Assembly (NCBI RefSeq): GCF_001476815.1
Contig: NZ_LDSL01000126.1
Span: 1-32,685, forward strand
Reading direction: 5' to 3'
Source of the DNA: Pseudacidovorax intermedius
GTDB lineage: Bacteria; Pseudomonadota; Gammaproteobacteria; Burkholderiales; Burkholderiaceae_C
Length of the DNA: 32,685 bases
Shown: piece by piece, positions 11,717 to 23,524 of the stretch
How the letters are laid out: each line of letters starts with the position of its first letter
How positions within the stretch are numbered: position 1 is the first letter of the stretch
Program-made: the position numbers and the translations under genes
Notes under the pieces: generated by a model
Told to the model about the DNA's origin: nothing
Seen by the model: only the letters and a program-made list of their open reading frames with translations
Databases searched by the model: none

Positions 11717-12343
11717 ATGACTGTCGAACCGCTGCTGATCCTGACCCACGACGACGCGCTGGCCCGCCGCTGGGAGGGGCTGTCCGGCGACTGGAAGGTG
11801 GTGCGCGGCACGGACCTGTCGGCCCTGGCGGACTGGGGCGCCGAAGGCCCCCGGCTGGTGCTGCTGGACGGCCAGATGCCCGGCCTGCCGGCCTGGCAGG
11901 ACGCCGGCTGGCCCGCGCGGCTGTCGGGCGTGGCGCTGCTCGTGGGCCTGGGCACGGCCGACGACCAGACCGGCGCCGCCGTGCTGCAGGCCGGTGCGGG
12001 CGGCTTCTGCCACGTGTATGCGCCCCTGCCCACCGTCCGACAGGCCCTGCAGGTGGTGGCCTCGGGCGAGTTGTGGGTGGGCCGCGACCTGCTCACCCGG
12101 CTGCTGCGCATGCTGGACGACCGGCCGGCGCCGCAGGCCGCGGCCGCCGCCTGGGCCCGGGGCCTGACGCAGCGCGAGCGCGAGGTCGCCGAACTCGCCT
12201 CGCTGGGCGAGGCCAACGACGCCATCGCCGAACGCCTGGGCATTACCGCCCGCACGGTGAAAGCGCACCTGTCGACGGTGTTCGACAAGCTGGATGTGGC
12301 CGACCGGCTGCAGCTGGCGCTGCGGGTGCACGGCATCCGCTGA
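11717..12343 (+). CDS. LuxR/NarL-type response regulator with degenerate receiver
   Basis: This is a DNA-binding regulator encoded between the exporter and the adhesin genes. The 208-residue product has an N-terminal receiver-like domain with a likely acceptor Asp51 in LVLLDGQMPG. At residues 11-13 there is HDD where the acidic pocket is expected. The conserved lysine usually found near the fifth strand is not evident (CHVYAPLPTVRQAL). The receiver may thus signal atypically or not depend on phosphorylation. The C-terminal HTH is standard: LTQREREVAELASLGEANDA, then IAERLGITARTVKAHLSTVF and KLDVADRLQLAL. It lies 44 bases downstream of lapC, in the same direction, and is probably in the same operon. 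The target is unknown; adhesin or Lap promoters are likely from context. Confidence 0.87.
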   Translation: MTVEPLLILTHDDALARRWEGLSGDWKVVRGTDLSALADWGAEGPRLVLLDGQMPGLPAWQDAGWPARLSGVALLVGLGTADDQTGAAVLQAGAGGFCHVYAPLPTVRQALQVVASGELWVGRDLLTRLLRMLDDRPAPQAAAAAWARGLTQREREVAELASLGEANDAIAERLGITARTVKAHLSTVFDKLDVADRLQLALRVHGIR

Positions 12344-12770
12344 GGCGGCGCCCGCGCCGCGGGCAGGGCCGGGTTCGGCATGTCGCGGGCCGCGCCCTGC
12401 GCGACCCCATCTGCCACCCCGCCGCGCTTGGGTCGCGCTTTCCGTCGGTCGCGCTTTCCATTTGCGTTTCCCCGACGCCGCGCGTCATCCACGCCCCGCG
12501 AAACCGGCGCAGCCACAACGGTCGAGTGGCCGCGGAGCAGGCCAAGCCAGGGCACCCGCGGAACCGGCTTTGCCGGGCCGGTGGGTGCGCCCCCCTCCAA
12601 GCCGAAGGCGCCAGAGAGGGAGGAGCCGCGAAGCGGCATGGGGGGTGCCCCCCAAATCCGTGACTTAGTTCCGCAAATAAGCAGGCGGGCCCTGTCCTCA
12701 AGGCCAATGTGAAGCGAAGAAACGATCTTTAACATTTGCCTCAACCTTTTTTCACCCTGAGTCACAAACC
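12344..12770. repeat. Intergenic region with a candidate dispersed hairpin-rich repeat and the adhesin promoter
   Basis: No gene is supported in these 427 bases. From about 12480 to 12655 there is a GC-rich stretch with several perfect short hairpins: CGGCTTTGCCG (12565-12575), GCCGCGAAGCGGC (12625-12637) and GGGGGGTGCCCCCC (12640-12653). From memory, the pattern resembles intergenic repeats common in Comamonadaceae genomes; copy number could not be checked here. After 12660 the sequence turns AT-rich up to the adhesin ATG, with TAACATTT at 12730-12737, similar to the motif before the exporter genes. No strong ribosome binding site precedes the ATG at 12771. Confidence 0.5.
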
Positions 12771-15700
12771 ATGGCCACCACCACGACCGCTGTCGCCGCT
12801 TCCGGGACCGTCACCGAGCTGATCGGCAAGGCTTTCATCCGCCTCCCCTCGGGCGAACTGCGCGCCCTGAAGCTGGGGGACCTCGTTCGTGAAGGCCAGA
12901 TCCTCGTCATCGACGACGGCGCCGTCGTCGAGCTGCGCACGCCCGGCGGCGAACTCGTGGTCGCCGGCCCGCGCGAGGTGTCGACCAATGCCGAGATGCT
13001 GGGCACGGCGCCCACGCCCGAGCGTTCGGAAGGCACGGTCAACCGCGGCTCGGCCGACGTCGACCGCGTGATCCAGGCCCTGAACAACGGCCAGGATCCC
13101 TTCCAGGACCTGGACCCGACCGCGGCCGGCCTGAATGGCGGCGAGGCCAGCGAAGGCCACTCCTTCGTGGTGCTGGACCGCGTCGTCGAGACCACGCCCT
13201 CGCTGGGCCTGGGCGACACCAATGGCTTCGACCGCCCCGTGGCCGCGCTGCCGCCGTCGCCCGGCCTGCTGCTGACGCCCACCGCCAACATTCCGCCCAC
13301 GGCCGAGAACGCCAGCATCACCACGCCCGAGGACACGCCCATCCCCGGCCGCGTGAACGCCTTCGACGCCGACGGCAACCCGCTGAGCTTCGCCGCCGGC
13401 ACGCTGCCCCAGCACGGCGTGGTGGTCGTCAACAGCGACGGCACCTACCTGTACACCCCCGGCAAGGACTTCAACGGCACCGACAGCTTCACCGTGCTGG
13501 TGAGCGACGGCCAGGGCGGCACGGCCACCGCCACTGTCAACGTGACGATCACCCCGGTCAACGACGCGCCGGTGCCGGCCGATCCGGCCAACCCGCCCGC
13601 TGGCCAGACCTTCGACCCGACCACGGGCAACTACCGCATCACCACGCCCGAGGACACGCCCGTCTCCGGCAAGGTGGCCGCCACCGACGTGGACGGCGAC
13701 CCGCTCACCTTCACCAAGGGCAGCGACCCGCAGCACGGCACCGTGGTGGTGAATGCCGACGGCAGCTACACGTACACGCCCGCCAAGGACTACAACGGCA
13801 GCGACCAGTTCACCGTGGTGGTGAGCGACGGCAACGGCGGCACCGCCACCTCCACCGTCACCGTCGGCATCACGCCGGTCAACGATCCGCCGGTGCCGGT
13901 CGACCCGCCCAGCCCGCCGAACGGCCAGACCTTCGACCCGGCGACGGGCGACTACCGCATCACCACGCCCGAAGACACGCCCGTCTCCGGCAAGGTCGCG
14001 GCCACCGACGCCGACAACGACCCGCTGACCTTCACCAAGGGCAGCGACCCGGTGCACGGCACCGTGGTGGTCAACACCGACGGCAGCTACACCTACACCC
14101 CCGCCAAGGACTACAACGGCAGCGACCAGTTCACCGTGGTGGTGAGCGACGGCAACGGCGGCACCGCCACCTCGACCGTGTTCGTCGGCATCACGCCGGT
14201 CAACGACCCGCCGGTGCCGGTCGACCCGCCCAGCCCGCCGAACGGCCAGACCTTCGACCCGGCCACGGGCGACTACCGCATCACCACGCCGGAGGACACG
14301 CCCGTTTCGGGCAAGGTCGCGGCCACCGACGCCGACAACGACCCGCTCACCTTCACCAAGGGCAGCGACCCGACGCACGGCACGGTCGTGGTCAACGCCG
14401 ACGGCAGCTACACCTACACCCCTGCCAAGGACTACAACGGCGCCGACCAGTTCACCGTGGTGGTGAGCGACGGCAACGGCGGCACCGCCACGTCCACCGT
14501 GTTTGTGGGCATCACGCCGGTCAACGACCCGCCGGTGCCGGTCGATCCGCCCAGCCCGCCGAACGGCCAGACCTTCGACCCGACCACGGGCGACTACCGC
14601 ATCACCACGCCGGAAGACACGCCCGTGTCCGGCAAGGTGGCCGCGAACGACGTGGACGGCGACCCGCTCACCTTCACCAAGGGCAGCGACCCGACGCACG
14701 GCACGGTCGTGGTCAACGCCGACGGCAGCTACACCTACACCCCGTCCAAGGACTACAACGGCAGCGACCAGTTCACCGTGACGGTGAGCGACGGCAACGG
14801 CGGCACCGCCACCTCGACCGTGTTCGTCGGCATCACGCCGGTGGACGACGCCAGCGTGCTGGCCCCCGACGTCAAGACCACGACGGAAGACAGCCCGGCC
14901 GTGGGCAACGTGCTGGCCAACGACCGCGACGTGGACAGCGTGCTGAGCGTGGCCTCCTTCCAGGTGGCCGGCCAGGCCGCGGCCGTGGCCGCCGGCGGCA
15001 CCGCCACCATCGCCAACGTGGGCACGATCACCATCGCCGCCAATGGCGACTACGTGTTCACGCCGGACGCCAACTGGAACGGCCAGGTGCCCACGGTCAC
15101 CTACACCACCAACACCGGCTCCTCGACCACGCTGGACATCACCGTCACGCCGCTGGACGACACGCCGGCGCTGTCGAACGACGTGGCCCGCACCCCCGAG
15201 GACACGCCCGTCAAGATCGACGTGCTGGCCAACGACACCGACGTGGACGGCGACAAGCTGAGCATCATCGCCGTCGACGGCAAGGACATCGCCGCCGGCC
15301 CGGTGGCCGTGACCGGCGGCGTCGTGAGCCTGAATGCCGACGGCACGCTGCTCTACACGCCCAACAAGGACTACAACGGCAGCCTGACCTTCACGTACAC
15401 CGCCACCGACGGCCGCACGCCGGTGACGGCCACCGTGTCGGTGGAAGTCACGCCGGTCAACGACGCGCCCACCGTGGTCGACTACAAGGTCAGCACGCCC
15501 GAGGACACGCCGCTGAACGGCAAGGTCACCGGCTCCGACGTGGACGGCGACAAGCTCACCTACACCAAGGGCAGCGACCCGACGCACGGCAGCGTGACGG
15601 TGAACCCGGACGGCAGCTACACCTACACGCCCGCCAAGGACTACAACGGCGGCGACAGCTTCACCGTGACGGTGGACGACGGCAACGGCGGCAAGACCAC

Positions 15701-18700
15701 CTCGACCGTGACCATCAACGTGACGCCGGTGAACGATCCGCCGGTGCCTTCCAACCCGCCGGTCACGCCCCCGGGCCAGAACTTCGACCCGGCCACCGGC
15801 AACTACACGCTCACGACGCCGGAAGACACGCCCGTGAAGGGCCAGGTCGCGGCCACCGACGTGGACGGCGACCCGCTGACCTTCACCAAGAGCAGCGACC
15901 CGACGCACGGCACCGTGACGGTCAACACCGACGGCACCTACACCTACACCCCGGGCAAGGACTACAACGGCGCCGACAGCTTCACCGTGACGGTGAGCGA
16001 CGGCAAGGGCGGCACCGCCACCTCGACGGTGAACGTCACCGTCACGCCCGTCAACGACGCGCCCACCGCGCCCAACACCACCGTCAGCACGCCGGAAGAC
16101 ACGCCCGTCAGCGGCAAGGTCGTCGGCTTCGACGTGGACGGCGACCCGCTGACCTTCACCAAGGGCAGCGACCCGACGCACGGCAGCGTGACGGTGAACC
16201 CGGACGGCAGCTACACCTACACGCCCGCCAAGGACTACAACGGCGGCGACAGCTTCACCGTGACGGTGAACGACGGCAACGGCGGCACCACCACCTCGAC
16301 GGTGACCATCAACGTCACGCCGGTGAACGATCCGCCGGTGCCCAGCGACCCGCCGGTCACGCCCCCGGGCCAGAACTTCGACCCGGCCACCGGCAACTAC
16401 ACGCTGACGACGCCGGAAGACACGCCCGTGAAGGGCCAGGTCGCGGCCACCGACGTGGACGGCGATCCGCTGACCTTCACCAAGAGCAGCGACCCGACCC
16501 ATGGCACCGTGACGGTCAACACCGACGGTACCTACACCTACACGCCCAGCCAGGACTTCAACGGCAAGGACAGCTTCACCGTGACGGTGAGCGACGGCAA
16601 GGGCGGCACCGCGACCTCGACGGTGAACGTCACCGTCACGCCGGTCAACGACGCGCCCGTGGCCGTCAACGACACCGTCACCACCGACGAGGACGTGCCG
16701 GTCAGCATCAAGGTGCTGAGCAACGACACCGACGTCGACGGCGACAAGCTGAGCATCATCGGCTTCACCCAGCCGGCCCACGGCACCGTGACCATCGGTG
16801 CCGACGGCAACCCGCTGTACACGCCCGGCCTGGACTACAACGGCAAGGACAGCTTCCAGTACACCATCAGCGACGGCAACGGCGGCACCGCCACCGCCAC
16901 CGTGTCGATCACGGTGGGCGGCGTCAACGACGCACCGGTGCCCGCTGCCGACACCAACCGCACCGGCGAGGACACGACGCTGCGCGTGGCCGCCAATGCC
17001 GGCGTGCTGGTGAACGACGTCGACCCCGACGGCGACAGCATGTCCGTGAGCCGCGTCAGCATCGGCAACAGCACCGTCGATGCCGGCAAGCCCATCGAAG
17101 GCCAGTGGGGCACGCTGACGCTCAATGCCGACGGCAGCTACACCTACGCGCCCAACGCCGCGGCCCAGACCCTGGGCGCAGGCGCGAGCGGCAAGGACGT
17201 CTTCACCTACACGGTGACCGATCCCTCCGGTGCCACCGCCAGCACCACCCTGACCCTGACCGTGGACGGCGCCAACGACGCGCCCGTGGCCCCCAACCAG
17301 AGCCGCACCACGCCCGAGGACACGCCGCTGACCGGCAAGATCGTCGCCACCGACGTGGACGGCGACGCCCTGAGCTTCACCAAGGCGAGCGACCCGACGC
17401 ACGGCACCGTGACGGTCAACGCCGACGGCTCCTACGTCTACCAGCCCGCGCCCGACTACAACGGCAACGACAGCTTCAGCGTCACCGTCAACGACGGCAA
17501 GGGCGGCGTCGTGGTTTCGCGCGTGGACATCGTCGTCACGCCGCTGGACGACACGCCCGCACTGTCGAACGACTTCGCGCGCACCCCTGAAGACACGCCC
17601 GTCAGGATCGACGTGCTGGCCAACGACACCGACGTGGACGGCGACAAGCTGAGCATCATCGCGGTGGACGGCAAGGACATCAGCGCCGGCCCGGTGGCCG
17701 TGACCGGCGGCGTCGTGAGCCTGAACGCCGACGGCACGCTGCTCTACACGCCCAACAAGGACTACAACGGCAACCCGACCTTCACGTACACCGCCACCGA
17801 CGGCCGCACGCCCGTGACGGCCACCGTGTCGGTGGAGGTCACGCCGGTCAACGACGCGCCCCTGGCGGTCAACGACAAGGTCAACACGGCCGAAGACACG
17901 CCCATCTCCATCCCGGTGCTGCGCAACGACACCGACGTGGACGGCGACACGCTGAGCATCATCGGCTTCACGCAGCCCCAGCACGGCACCGTGACCCTCG
18001 GCGCCGACGGCAACCCGCTGTACACGCCGGGCCTCGACTACAACGGCGACGACAGCTTCACCTACACCATCAGCGACGGCAAGGGCGGCACCTCCACCGC
18101 CACCGTGTCGATCAGCGTGGGCGGCGTGAACGACGCGCCGGTGGCCGTGGCCGACGTCAACACCACCAGCCAGGACCTCGTGCTCAAGGTGGGCAACGTG
18201 GCCGGCGTGCTGGTCAACGACCGCGACGACGACGGCGACACGCTGTCGGTGCTGAAGGTCGGCATCAACGGCGCCGTGGTGGACGCGGGCATTCCGCTGG
18301 CCGGCCAGTGGGGCGTGCTGACGCTCAACGCCGACGGCAGCTACACCTATGCGCCCAACGACGCAGCCAAGGGCCTGGACGACGGCGAGAGTGCCAAGGA
18401 CGTCTTCAGCTACACGGTGACCGATCCCACCGGTGCCACCTCGACCACCACGCTGACGCTCACCGTCACCGGGGTCAACGACGCGCCCGTGGCCGTGGAC
18501 GACTCCGCCACCACGCCCGAAGACACCGCCATCACCATCAACGTGCTGGCCAACGACAAGGACGTGGACGTCGAGCCGCTCAGCGTCGTGCAGATCGACG
18601 GCAAGAACGCCGTCGTCGGCCAGGCCATTGCCGTCGAGCACGGCACGGCCACCCTGAACGCCAACGGCAGCATCACCTACAACCCCGATGCCGGCTACAA

Positions 18701-21700
18701 CGGCCCGGCCAGCTTCACCTACACGGTGAGCGACGGCACGGCGCGCGACATCGCCACGGTGAACATCGTGGTGGACAGCGTGAACGATCCGCCGAACGCG
18801 CTGGACAACGTGGTCAGCGGCTTCGAGGACACGCCGCTGAACTTCGACCCGCGTTCCAACGACACCGATCCGGACGGCGACGCGCTGAACATCACGGCCA
18901 TCAACGGCCAGCCCATCGCGGTGGGTTCGCCGGTGGCGCTGAAGGACGGCGTGCTGAGCCTGAATGCCGACGGCACGCTCACCTTCACGCCCAACAAGGA
19001 CTTCAACGGCAAGGTCGACTTCCAGTACACGGTGGACGACGGCCGTGGCGGCACCGACACCGCCAAGGTGACGATGGACATGAAGCCGGTCAACGACGAT
19101 CCGGTGCCCGTCAACCCGCCCAATCCGCCCGCGAACCAGACCTTCGACCCGGTCACGAAGAACTACAGCATCGTCACGCCCGAGGACACGCCGATCGCCG
19201 GCAAGGTCGCGGCCACCGACGTGGACGGCGACACGCTGACCTTCAGCAAGACCACCGACCCGGCCCACGGCACCGTCGTGGTCAACGCCGACGGCAGCTA
19301 CACCTACACGCCGACCAAGGACTTCAACGGCAAGGACAGCTTCACCGTCACCGTGGACGACGGCAACGGCGGCAAGGCGGTCTCCACCGTGTTCGTGGAC
19401 GTCACGCCGGTCAACGACGCGCCCACGGCGCCCAACTACAGCCTGACCACGCAGGAGGACACGCCGATCAGCGGCAAGGTGGTGGGCAGCGACGTGGACG
19501 GCGACCCGCTGGCCTACACCAAGGGCAGCGATCCGAAGAACGGCACCGTGGTGGTCAACGCCGACGGCACCTTCACGTACACCCCGGGCAAGGACTACAA
19601 CGGCAGCGACAGCTTCACGGTGACCGTGCGCGACCCGAGCGGCGCCACCGCCACCTCGACCGTGACCATCGGCGTCACGCCGATGAACGACGCGCCCACG
19701 GTGCCCAACTACAGCCTGACGACGCCCGAAGACAAGCCCGTCAGCGGCAAGGTGGTCGGCAGCGACGTGGACGGCGATCCGCTGAGCTACACCAAGGGCA
19801 GCGACCCGGCGCACGGCAGCGTGACGGTCAACGCCGACGGCACCTTCACGTACACCCCCGCCAAGGACTACAACGGCAGCGACAGCTTCACCGTGACGGT
19901 CCGGGACCCGAGCGGCGCCACGGCCACCTCCACGGTGACCATCGGCATCGACCCGGTCAACGACAACCCGGTGCTGCCCGCCAACTACAGCACCACCACC
20001 CGTGAAGACACCACCGTCACCGGCAAGGTGGTGGCCACGGACGTGGATGGCGACAACCTGAGCTATGCCAAGGGCAGCGACCCGGCGCACGGCAGGGTGG
20101 AGGTCGGTGCGGACGGCAGCTACACGTACACGCCTGTCAAGGACTACGCGGGCAGCGACAGCTTCACCATCACGGTGAACGATGGCGCAGGCGGCACCGC
20201 CACGACGACGGTGAACGTGACCATCGCACCCGTGGCGGACACGCCCAAGGTGGTGGTGGACGTGGGCACGCCAGTGGCCACGCAGGTGACGGTCACCAGC
20301 CAGAACGCGGGCTCCACCGACCAGGGCTTCAAGGTCACGGCCACCAAGCTGGACGGCACCCCGGGCACCATCAGCTTCATCAACGGCGGCGGCGTGGTCG
20401 GCTTCGGCGTGTCCGGCGCGGCCAGCAACGGCGCGGACACCGAACTGGGCTACCAGTCCGGCAAGTCGGAGAAGCTGTCCATCGCCTTCGACCAGGCGGC
20501 CTCCAGCGCGACGCTGACCTTCTCGTACCTGAACCCGACGGAGCATGCGAGCTACACCCTGTACGACGCCGCGGGCCGGGTGATCGGCGGCGGCGTGGTC
20601 ACGGGCGTGACGGACCTGATCGATCCGTCGATTACCGTGAAGAGCGACACCGGTGCGCTGATCAGCCGCATCGAGTTCGCGGCGCCCGGCACCAACGACG
20701 ACTACGTGATCAACAAGGTCAGCTACGTGGTCGGCGAAACCGTGCCCGTGACGGTCAGCGCGACGCCGACTGACGTGGACAACTCGGAATTCGTCAGCAG
20801 CGTGGTGCTGCGCGTGCCGGCGGGTGCGACGCTGTCGGCCGGCACGGCCAATGCCGACGGCACGTGGACGCTGCCGCTGACCAGCAACGGCAGCTACACC
20901 GTGAACGTCGATCCGGTGACCCATGCGGTGACCATCACCGGCCTGACCATGTCGGTGCCGGCCTCGTACAGCGGCGACCTGTCGGTGACGGCCGTGGCCA
21001 CCGTGTACGACACGGTGCCCAACATCACCACCACCGGCACCGGCGCCGACAGCGAAACCAACCCGCAGATCGTCGCCGCCGACGACGTGGGCAGCGTCAA
21101 GAGCGGCGCCACGCTCACCGTGTCGGCCGCCAACGGCGTGATCCAGAGCGGCGGCGACGCCGGCGGCAAGGACGTGGGAGGCAGCCTGGTGGTCACCGGC
21201 GTGCACACGGGCGGCGACGCGACCAGCGTGGCCGCCACCGCCACGGCGGCACCGGGCCAGACGCTGACCGGCCAGTACGGCAAGCTCACGCTCAACGCCG
21301 ACGGCAGCTACACCTACGTGGCCGACAACGCCAGCGGCCTGCCGAGCAACAAGACGGTGACCGACACCTTCACCTACACCGTCACGGGCGAGGCCGGCAA
21401 GACCGAGACGGCGCAGCTGGTGATCTCCATCGGCGGCAACAACAACGCACCGACCATCGGCGCGGGTGCGGTGGCCTCGGTGTCCGAAGAGGGCCTGCCG
21501 GGTGGCATTGTCGACACGACCGGCAACACCGACACGACAAATGCGCGCATCGCCACGGGCACCGTGACGGTAGGCGACATCGACGGCGACACGCTGGCGG
21601 TGACCCTGGTGGCGCCGACGTCGGCGCTCACCTCGGGCGGCCAGTCCATCGTCTGGACCGGTGCCGGCACGCAGCAACTGATCGGCCACGTCGGCAGCGC

Positions 21701-23303
21701 CACCGGCACGGAAGCCATCCGCGTCGCCATCGGCAATGACGGTGCCTACACCGTCACGCTGAGCAAGCCGCTGGACCAGCCTTTGAAGGGCCAGGAGGAC
21801 GTGAGCCAGTTCAGCGTCGGCGTGCGCGTGAGCGACGGCGCCGCTGCCACCACGGGCAGCCTGACGGTGCGCGTGGAGGACGACAGCCCGGTCGCCAGCG
21901 CCACCAGCGCCACCGGCTGGGTGCGTGCCGACAGCATCAGCATCAACTCGCTGCAGGGCGGCTGGATCAGCCCGGTGTTCGTCAACGGCACCAGCACGGT
22001 GAAGCAGACCAACACCGACAGCGACGCGCTCAACGACAAGATCACCTGGGGCTCGCCGGCGAGCGGCAACGGCCAGTCGGGCTACACCCTGGTGGACAAC
22101 ATCGGCTACACCAGCTCCGGCGGCTCGGCCGTGACGGCCGGCACGCCGTTCAAGCTGGCCGACTTCACGCACGAGAACTGGCCCATCTATGGGGACTCGT
22201 CCACGCTCGACAAGGTCACCATGACCATGACGGCCAATGTGGTGATCAACGGCGTGGTGACGCCGGTGAGCTTCAACGTGCTGTTCGACCACACCGAGAC
22301 GCCGAACACCAACGATCCGGTCGCCTCGCGCGACATCATCAGCCTGCCCCAGCAGGACGTGATCGTGCAGGTGGGCATCGAGAGCTACACCTTCCGGGTG
22401 GAAGGCTTCAAGGATGCAAGCGGCAACCTGGTCAACACCATCTACACCAACGAGCAGGCCAGCAACACCTACAGCCTGTGGGGGAGCATCAGCTCCACCG
22501 ATGCGCTGCCGCACATCACCGGCCAGGTGGGCACGACGCCGGGTGCGGACGGCCTCGCCAGCGTGGCCTGGGGCGACCTGTCGAGCCAGTACGGCAAGAT
22601 GACGGCCAACGCGGACGGCACCTACGACTTCGAAGTCAGCCGTGCCACCCGCGACACGCTGGCGCCGGGCCAGACGCTGACGCAGAACTTCAGCTACACC
22701 GTGACCGACAAGGACGGCGACACCGCCACCTCGACGGTGACGATCAGGATCGAGGCGCCGAACGAGATCCAGCTGACCACCACCACGGGCCAGAACTACA
22801 CCGGCACCGACCACGGCGACCGCATCGTGGGCAGCACCGGCAACGACACCATCAACGGCGGCGCCGGCGACGACTCGATCCGCGGCGGCGACGGCGCGGA
22901 CAGCATCCGCGGCGGTGCCGGCAACGACATCCTGACCGGCGGCGCCGGTGCCGACACCTTCGTGTGGAAGCTGGGCGACCAGGGCACCACGCAGGCGCCG
23001 GCCCGCGACATCGTGACGGACTTCGGCACCGCGTCCAAGGCCAGCGGCGGCGACGTGCTCGACCTGCGCGACCTGCTGCAGGGCGAGAACCACAACACGG
23101 GCGTCGGCAACCTGGGCAGCTTCCTGCACTTCAGCAAGTCGGGCAGCGACACGGTGATCGACGTCAAGCACGACGGCGCGGCCGGCGGTGGCGTGACCCA
23201 GCAGATCGTGCTGAGCAACGTCGACCTGACGGCCAACAACACGCTGAACGACGCGGCGATCATCCAGAACCTGCTGAACCAGGGGAAGCTGATCACCGAC
23301 TGA
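12771..23303 (+). CDS. lapA: LapA-like giant RTX adhesin with retention module, 23 cadherin/VCBS-type repeats and type I secretion signal
   Basis: This cell-surface adhesin of 3510 residues mediates attachment and biofilm formation. Residues 1 to about 135 form the retention module ([20 protein letters not shown], then [20 protein letters not shown]), which in LapA-type proteins plugs the TolC pore. It contains the TAAG site (T117-G120) where LapG cuts. About 175-2490 holds 23 Ig/cadherin-like repeats, each with a PEDTP-type motif and DVDGD calcium-binding signature. About 2494-2660 is a distinct beta-rich domain, then VCBS-like domains. About 3064-3237 resembles the 'choice-of-anchor K' domain ([30 protein letters not shown]). 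Residues 3344-3400 are RTX nonapeptides ([20 protein letters not shown]), followed by a C-terminal type I secretion target region. No Sec signal is present, as expected for this route. DNA repeats make assembly of the middle error-prone. Domain boundaries are estimated by eye. Confidence 0.95.
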   Translation: MATTTTAVAASGTVTELIGKAFIRLPSGELRALKLGDLVREGQILVIDDGAVVELRTPGGELVVAGPREVSTNAEMLGTAPTPERSEGTVNRGSADVDRVIQALNNGQDPFQDLDPTAAGLNGGEASEGHSFVVLDRVVETTPSLGLGDTNGFDRPVAALPPSPGLLLTPTANIPPTAENASITTPEDTPIPGRVNAFDADGNPLSFAAGTLPQHGVVVVNSDGTYLYTPGKDFNGTDSFTVLVSDGQGGTATATVNVTITPVNDAPVPADPANPPAGQTFDPTTGNYRITTPEDTPVSGKVAATDVDGDPLTFTKGSDPQHGTVVVNADGSYTYTPAKDYNGSDQFTVVVSDGNGGTATSTVTVGITPVNDPPVPVDPPSPPNGQTFDPATGDYRITTPEDTPVSGKVAATDADNDPLTFTKGSDPVHGTVVVNTDGSYTYTPAKDYNGSDQFTVVVSDGNGGTATSTVFVGITPVNDPPVPVDPPSPPNGQTFDPATGDYRITTPEDTPVSGKVAATDADNDPLTFTKGSDPTHGTVVVNADGSYTYTPAKDYNGADQFTVVVSDGNGGTATSTVFVGITPVNDPPVPVDPPSPPNGQTFDPTTGDYRITTPEDTPVSGKVAANDVDGDPLTFTKGSDPTHGTVVVNADGSYTYTPSKDYNGSDQFTVTVSDGNGGTATSTVFVGITPVDDASVLAPDVKTTTEDSPAVGNVLANDRDVDSVLSVASFQVAGQAAAVAAGGTATIANVGTITIAANGDYVFTPDANWNGQVPTVTYTTNTGSSTTLDITVTPLDDTPALSNDVARTPEDTPVKIDVLANDTDVDGDKLSIIAVDGKDIAAGPVAVTGGVVSLNADGTLLYTPNKDYNGSLTFTYTATDGRTPVTATVSVEVTPVNDAPTVVDYKVSTPEDTPLNGKVTGSDVDGDKLTYTKGSDPTHGSVTVNPDGSYTYTPAKDYNGGDSFTVTVDDGNGGKTTSTVTINVTPVNDPPVPSNPPVTPPGQNFDPATGNYTLTTPEDTPVKGQVAATDVDGDPLTFTKSSDPTHGTVTVNTDGTYTYTPGKDYNGADSFTVTVSDGKGGTATSTVNVTVTPVNDAPTAPNTTVSTPEDTPVSGKVVGFDVDGDPLTFTKGSDPTHGSVTVNPDGSYTYTPAKDYNGGDSFTVTVNDGNGGTTTSTVTINVTPVNDPPVPSDPPVTPPGQNFDPATGNYTLTTPEDTPVKGQVAATDVDGDPLTFTKSSDPTHGTVTVNTDGTYTYTPSQDFNGKDSFTVTVSDGKGGTATSTVNVTVTPVNDAPVAVNDTVTTDEDVPVSIKVLSNDTDVDGDKLSIIGFTQPAHGTVTIGADGNPLYTPGLDYNGKDSFQYTISDGNGGTATATVSITVGGVNDAPVPAADTNRTGEDTTLRVAANAGVLVNDVDPDGDSMSVSRVSIGNSTVDAGKPIEGQWGTLTLNADGSYTYAPNAAAQTLGAGASGKDVFTYTVTDPSGATASTTLTLTVDGANDAPVAPNQSRTTPEDTPLTGKIVATDVDGDALSFTKASDPTHGTVTVNADGSYVYQPAPDYNGNDSFSVTVNDGKGGVVVSRVDIVVTPLDDTPALSNDFARTPEDTPVRIDVLANDTDVDGDKLSIIAVDGKDISAGPVAVTGGVVSLNADGTLLYTPNKDYNGNPTFTYTATDGRTPVTATVSVEVTPVNDAPLAVNDKVNTAEDTPISIPVLRNDTDVDGDTLSIIGFTQPQHGTVTLGADGNPLYTPGLDYNGDDSFTYTISDGKGGTSTATVSISVGGVNDAPVAVADVNTTSQDLVLKVGNVAGVLVNDRDDDGDTLSVLKVGINGAVVDAGIPLAGQWGVLTLNADGSYTYAPNDAAKGLDDGESAKDVFSYTVTDPTGATSTTTLTLTVTGVNDAPVAVDDSATTPEDTAITINVLANDKDVDVEPLSVVQIDGKNAVVGQAIAVEHGTATLNANGSITYNPDAGYNGPASFTYTVSDGTARDIATVNIVVDSVNDPPNALDNVVSGFEDTPLNFDPRSNDTDPDGDALNITAINGQPIAVGSPVALKDGVLSLNADGTLTFTPNKDFNGKVDFQYTVDDGRGGTDTAKVTMDMKPVNDDPVPVNPPNPPANQTFDPVTKNYSIVTPEDTPIAGKVAATDVDGDTLTFSKTTDPAHGTVVVNADGSYTYTPTKDFNGKDSFTVTVDDGNGGKAVSTVFVDVTPVNDAPTAPNYSLTTQEDTPISGKVVGSDVDGDPLAYTKGSDPKNGTVVVNADGTFTYTPGKDYNGSDSFTVTVRDPSGATATSTVTIGVTPMNDAPTVPNYSLTTPEDKPVSGKVVGSDVDGDPLSYTKGSDPAHGSVTVNADGTFTYTPAKDYNGSDSFTVTVRDPSGATATSTVTIGIDPVNDNPVLPANYSTTTREDTTVTGKVVATDVDGDNLSYAKGSDPAHGRVEVGADGSYTYTPVKDYAGSDSFTITVNDGAGGTATTTVNVTIAPVADTPKVVVDVGTPVATQVTVTSQNAGSTDQGFKVTATKLDGTPGTISFINGGGVVGFGVSGAASNGADTELGYQSGKSEKLSIAFDQAASSATLTFSYLNPTEHASYTLYDAAGRVIGGGVVTGVTDLIDPSITVKSDTGALISRIEFAAPGTNDDYVINKVSYVVGETVPVTVSATPTDVDNSEFVSSVVLRVPAGATLSAGTANADGTWTLPLTSNGSYTVNVDPVTHAVTITGLTMSVPASYSGDLSVTAVATVYDTVPNITTTGTGADSETNPQIVAADDVGSVKSGATLTVSAANGVIQSGGDAGGKDVGGSLVVTGVHTGGDATSVAATATAAPGQTLTGQYGKLTLNADGSYTYVADNASGLPSNKTVTDTFTYTVTGEAGKTETAQLVISIGGNNNAPTIGAGAVASVSEEGLPGGIVDTTGNTDTTNARIATGTVTVGDIDGDTLAVTLVAPTSALTSGGQSIVWTGAGTQQLIGHVGSATGTEAIRVAIGNDGAYTVTLSKPLDQPLKGQEDVSQFSVGVRVSDGAAATTGSLTVRVEDDSPVASATSATGWVRADSISINSLQGGWISPVFVNGTSTVKQTNTDSDALNDKITWGSPASGNGQSGYTLVDNIGYTSSGGSAVTAGTPFKLADFTHENWPIYGDSSTLDKVTMTMTANVVINGVVTPVSFNVLFDHTETPNTNDPVASRDIISLPQQDVIVQVGIESYTFRVEGFKDASGNLVNTIYTNEQASNTYSLWGSISSTDALPHITGQVGTTPGADGLASVAWGDLSSQYGKMTANADGTYDFEVSRATRDTLAPGQTLTQNFSYTVTDKDGDTATSTVTIRIEAPNEIQLTTTTGQNYTGTDHGDRIVGSTGNDTINGGAGDDSIRGGDGADSIRGGAGNDILTGGAGADTFVWKLGDQGTTQAPARDIVTDFGTASKASGGDVLDLRDLLQGENHNTGVGNLGSFLHFSKSGSDTVIDVKHDGAAGGGVTQQIVLSNVDLTANNTLNDAAIIQNLLNQGKLITD
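13119..13130 (+). other. Predicted LapG cleavage site (TAAG) in the adhesin retention module
   Basis: Codons ACC GCG GCC GGC encode T117-A118-A119-G120 in the context [11 protein letters not shown]. LapG-type proteases cut LapA family proteins between the two alanines of a T/P-A-A-G motif near residue 100-120. Position and motif both match, and a lapG gene lies downstream in the same locus. Confidence 0.85.
13608..14850 (+). repeat. Tandem 321-bp repeats in the adhesin gene (four units)
   Basis: Units begin at 13608, 13929, 14250 and 14571, exactly 321 bases (107 codons) apart; the fourth lacks the last linker. Each encodes one cadherin-like domain plus a Pro-rich linker ([12 protein letters not shown]). 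Neighbouring units differ by only scattered point changes, many synonymous, which implies recent duplication or ongoing homogenisation. Recombination between units could add or remove whole domains without breaking the frame. Confidence 0.93.
15489..16676 (+). repeat. Tandem 594-bp two-domain repeat in the adhesin gene (two units)
   Basis: Units 15489-16082 and 16083-16676 each encode a pair of cadherin-like domains, 198 codons in all. The first domain opens VSTPEDTP and the second [12 protein letters not shown]. They align without visible indels, with long identical stretches such as the second-domain linker [15 protein letters not shown]. Confidence 0.88.
16665..18479 (+). repeat. Block duplication in the adhesin gene: 16665-17276 and 17868-18479
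   Basis: A 612-base block encoding two domains ([14 protein letters not shown]...[13 protein letters not shown] and the adjacent VLVND...[14 protein letters not shown] domain) is present twice, offset by exactly 1203 bases from start to end. No length change is seen, but point differences are numerous, so this copy is older than the 321-bp units. A further copy pair, offset by about 2391 bases, covers the [13 protein letters not shown] domain at roughly 15160-15470 and 17550-17865. Confidence 0.82.
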
Positions 23304-23406
23304 TCCGGGACCGGGGAAGCGCGCGGCGCGTGCGCTTCTCCTTTCCTGGCGCCGGCGTACCCGCACCCCGCGTGCGGGCCGCGCTGGCCGCACAGGCGGC
23401 GCCAGC

Positions 23407-23444
23407 GAAAACGCCCTGCGGATGCGAGTCCGCAGGGCGTTTTC
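23407..23444. terminator. Bidirectional rho-independent terminator between lapA and lapD
   Basis: A 16-bp perfect stem pairs 23407-23422 (GAAAACGCCCTGCGGA) with 23429-23444 (TCCGCAGGGCGTTTTC), with a 6-base loop. It carries T-rich ends on the plus strand (TTTTCTTT) and A-rich flanks that give a U-tract on the minus strand. It sits between two convergent genes and can serve both. The rest of the 23304-23524 gap shows nothing else. Confidence 0.93.
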
Positions 23445-23524
23445 TTTGGTAGGGCAGGACGCGGCGCCCGCCGTTGGACGTGGGGCGCGGGCGGGCTGCC
23501 GTGCCGCAGCCTTTGGGTGCCGCC

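Noticed and set aside
11626-12765. Minus-strand frame of 379 codons covering the LuxR gene and the following intergenic repeat
   Set aside because: It runs antisense to a recognised HTH protein and through a hairpin-rich repeat that commonly yields spurious gene calls.
13608-18479. Regular repeats considered as a CRISPR array or other non-coding repeat
   Set aside because: Units are 321, 594 or more bases, lie wholly in frame within one gene and encode Ig/cadherin-like domains.
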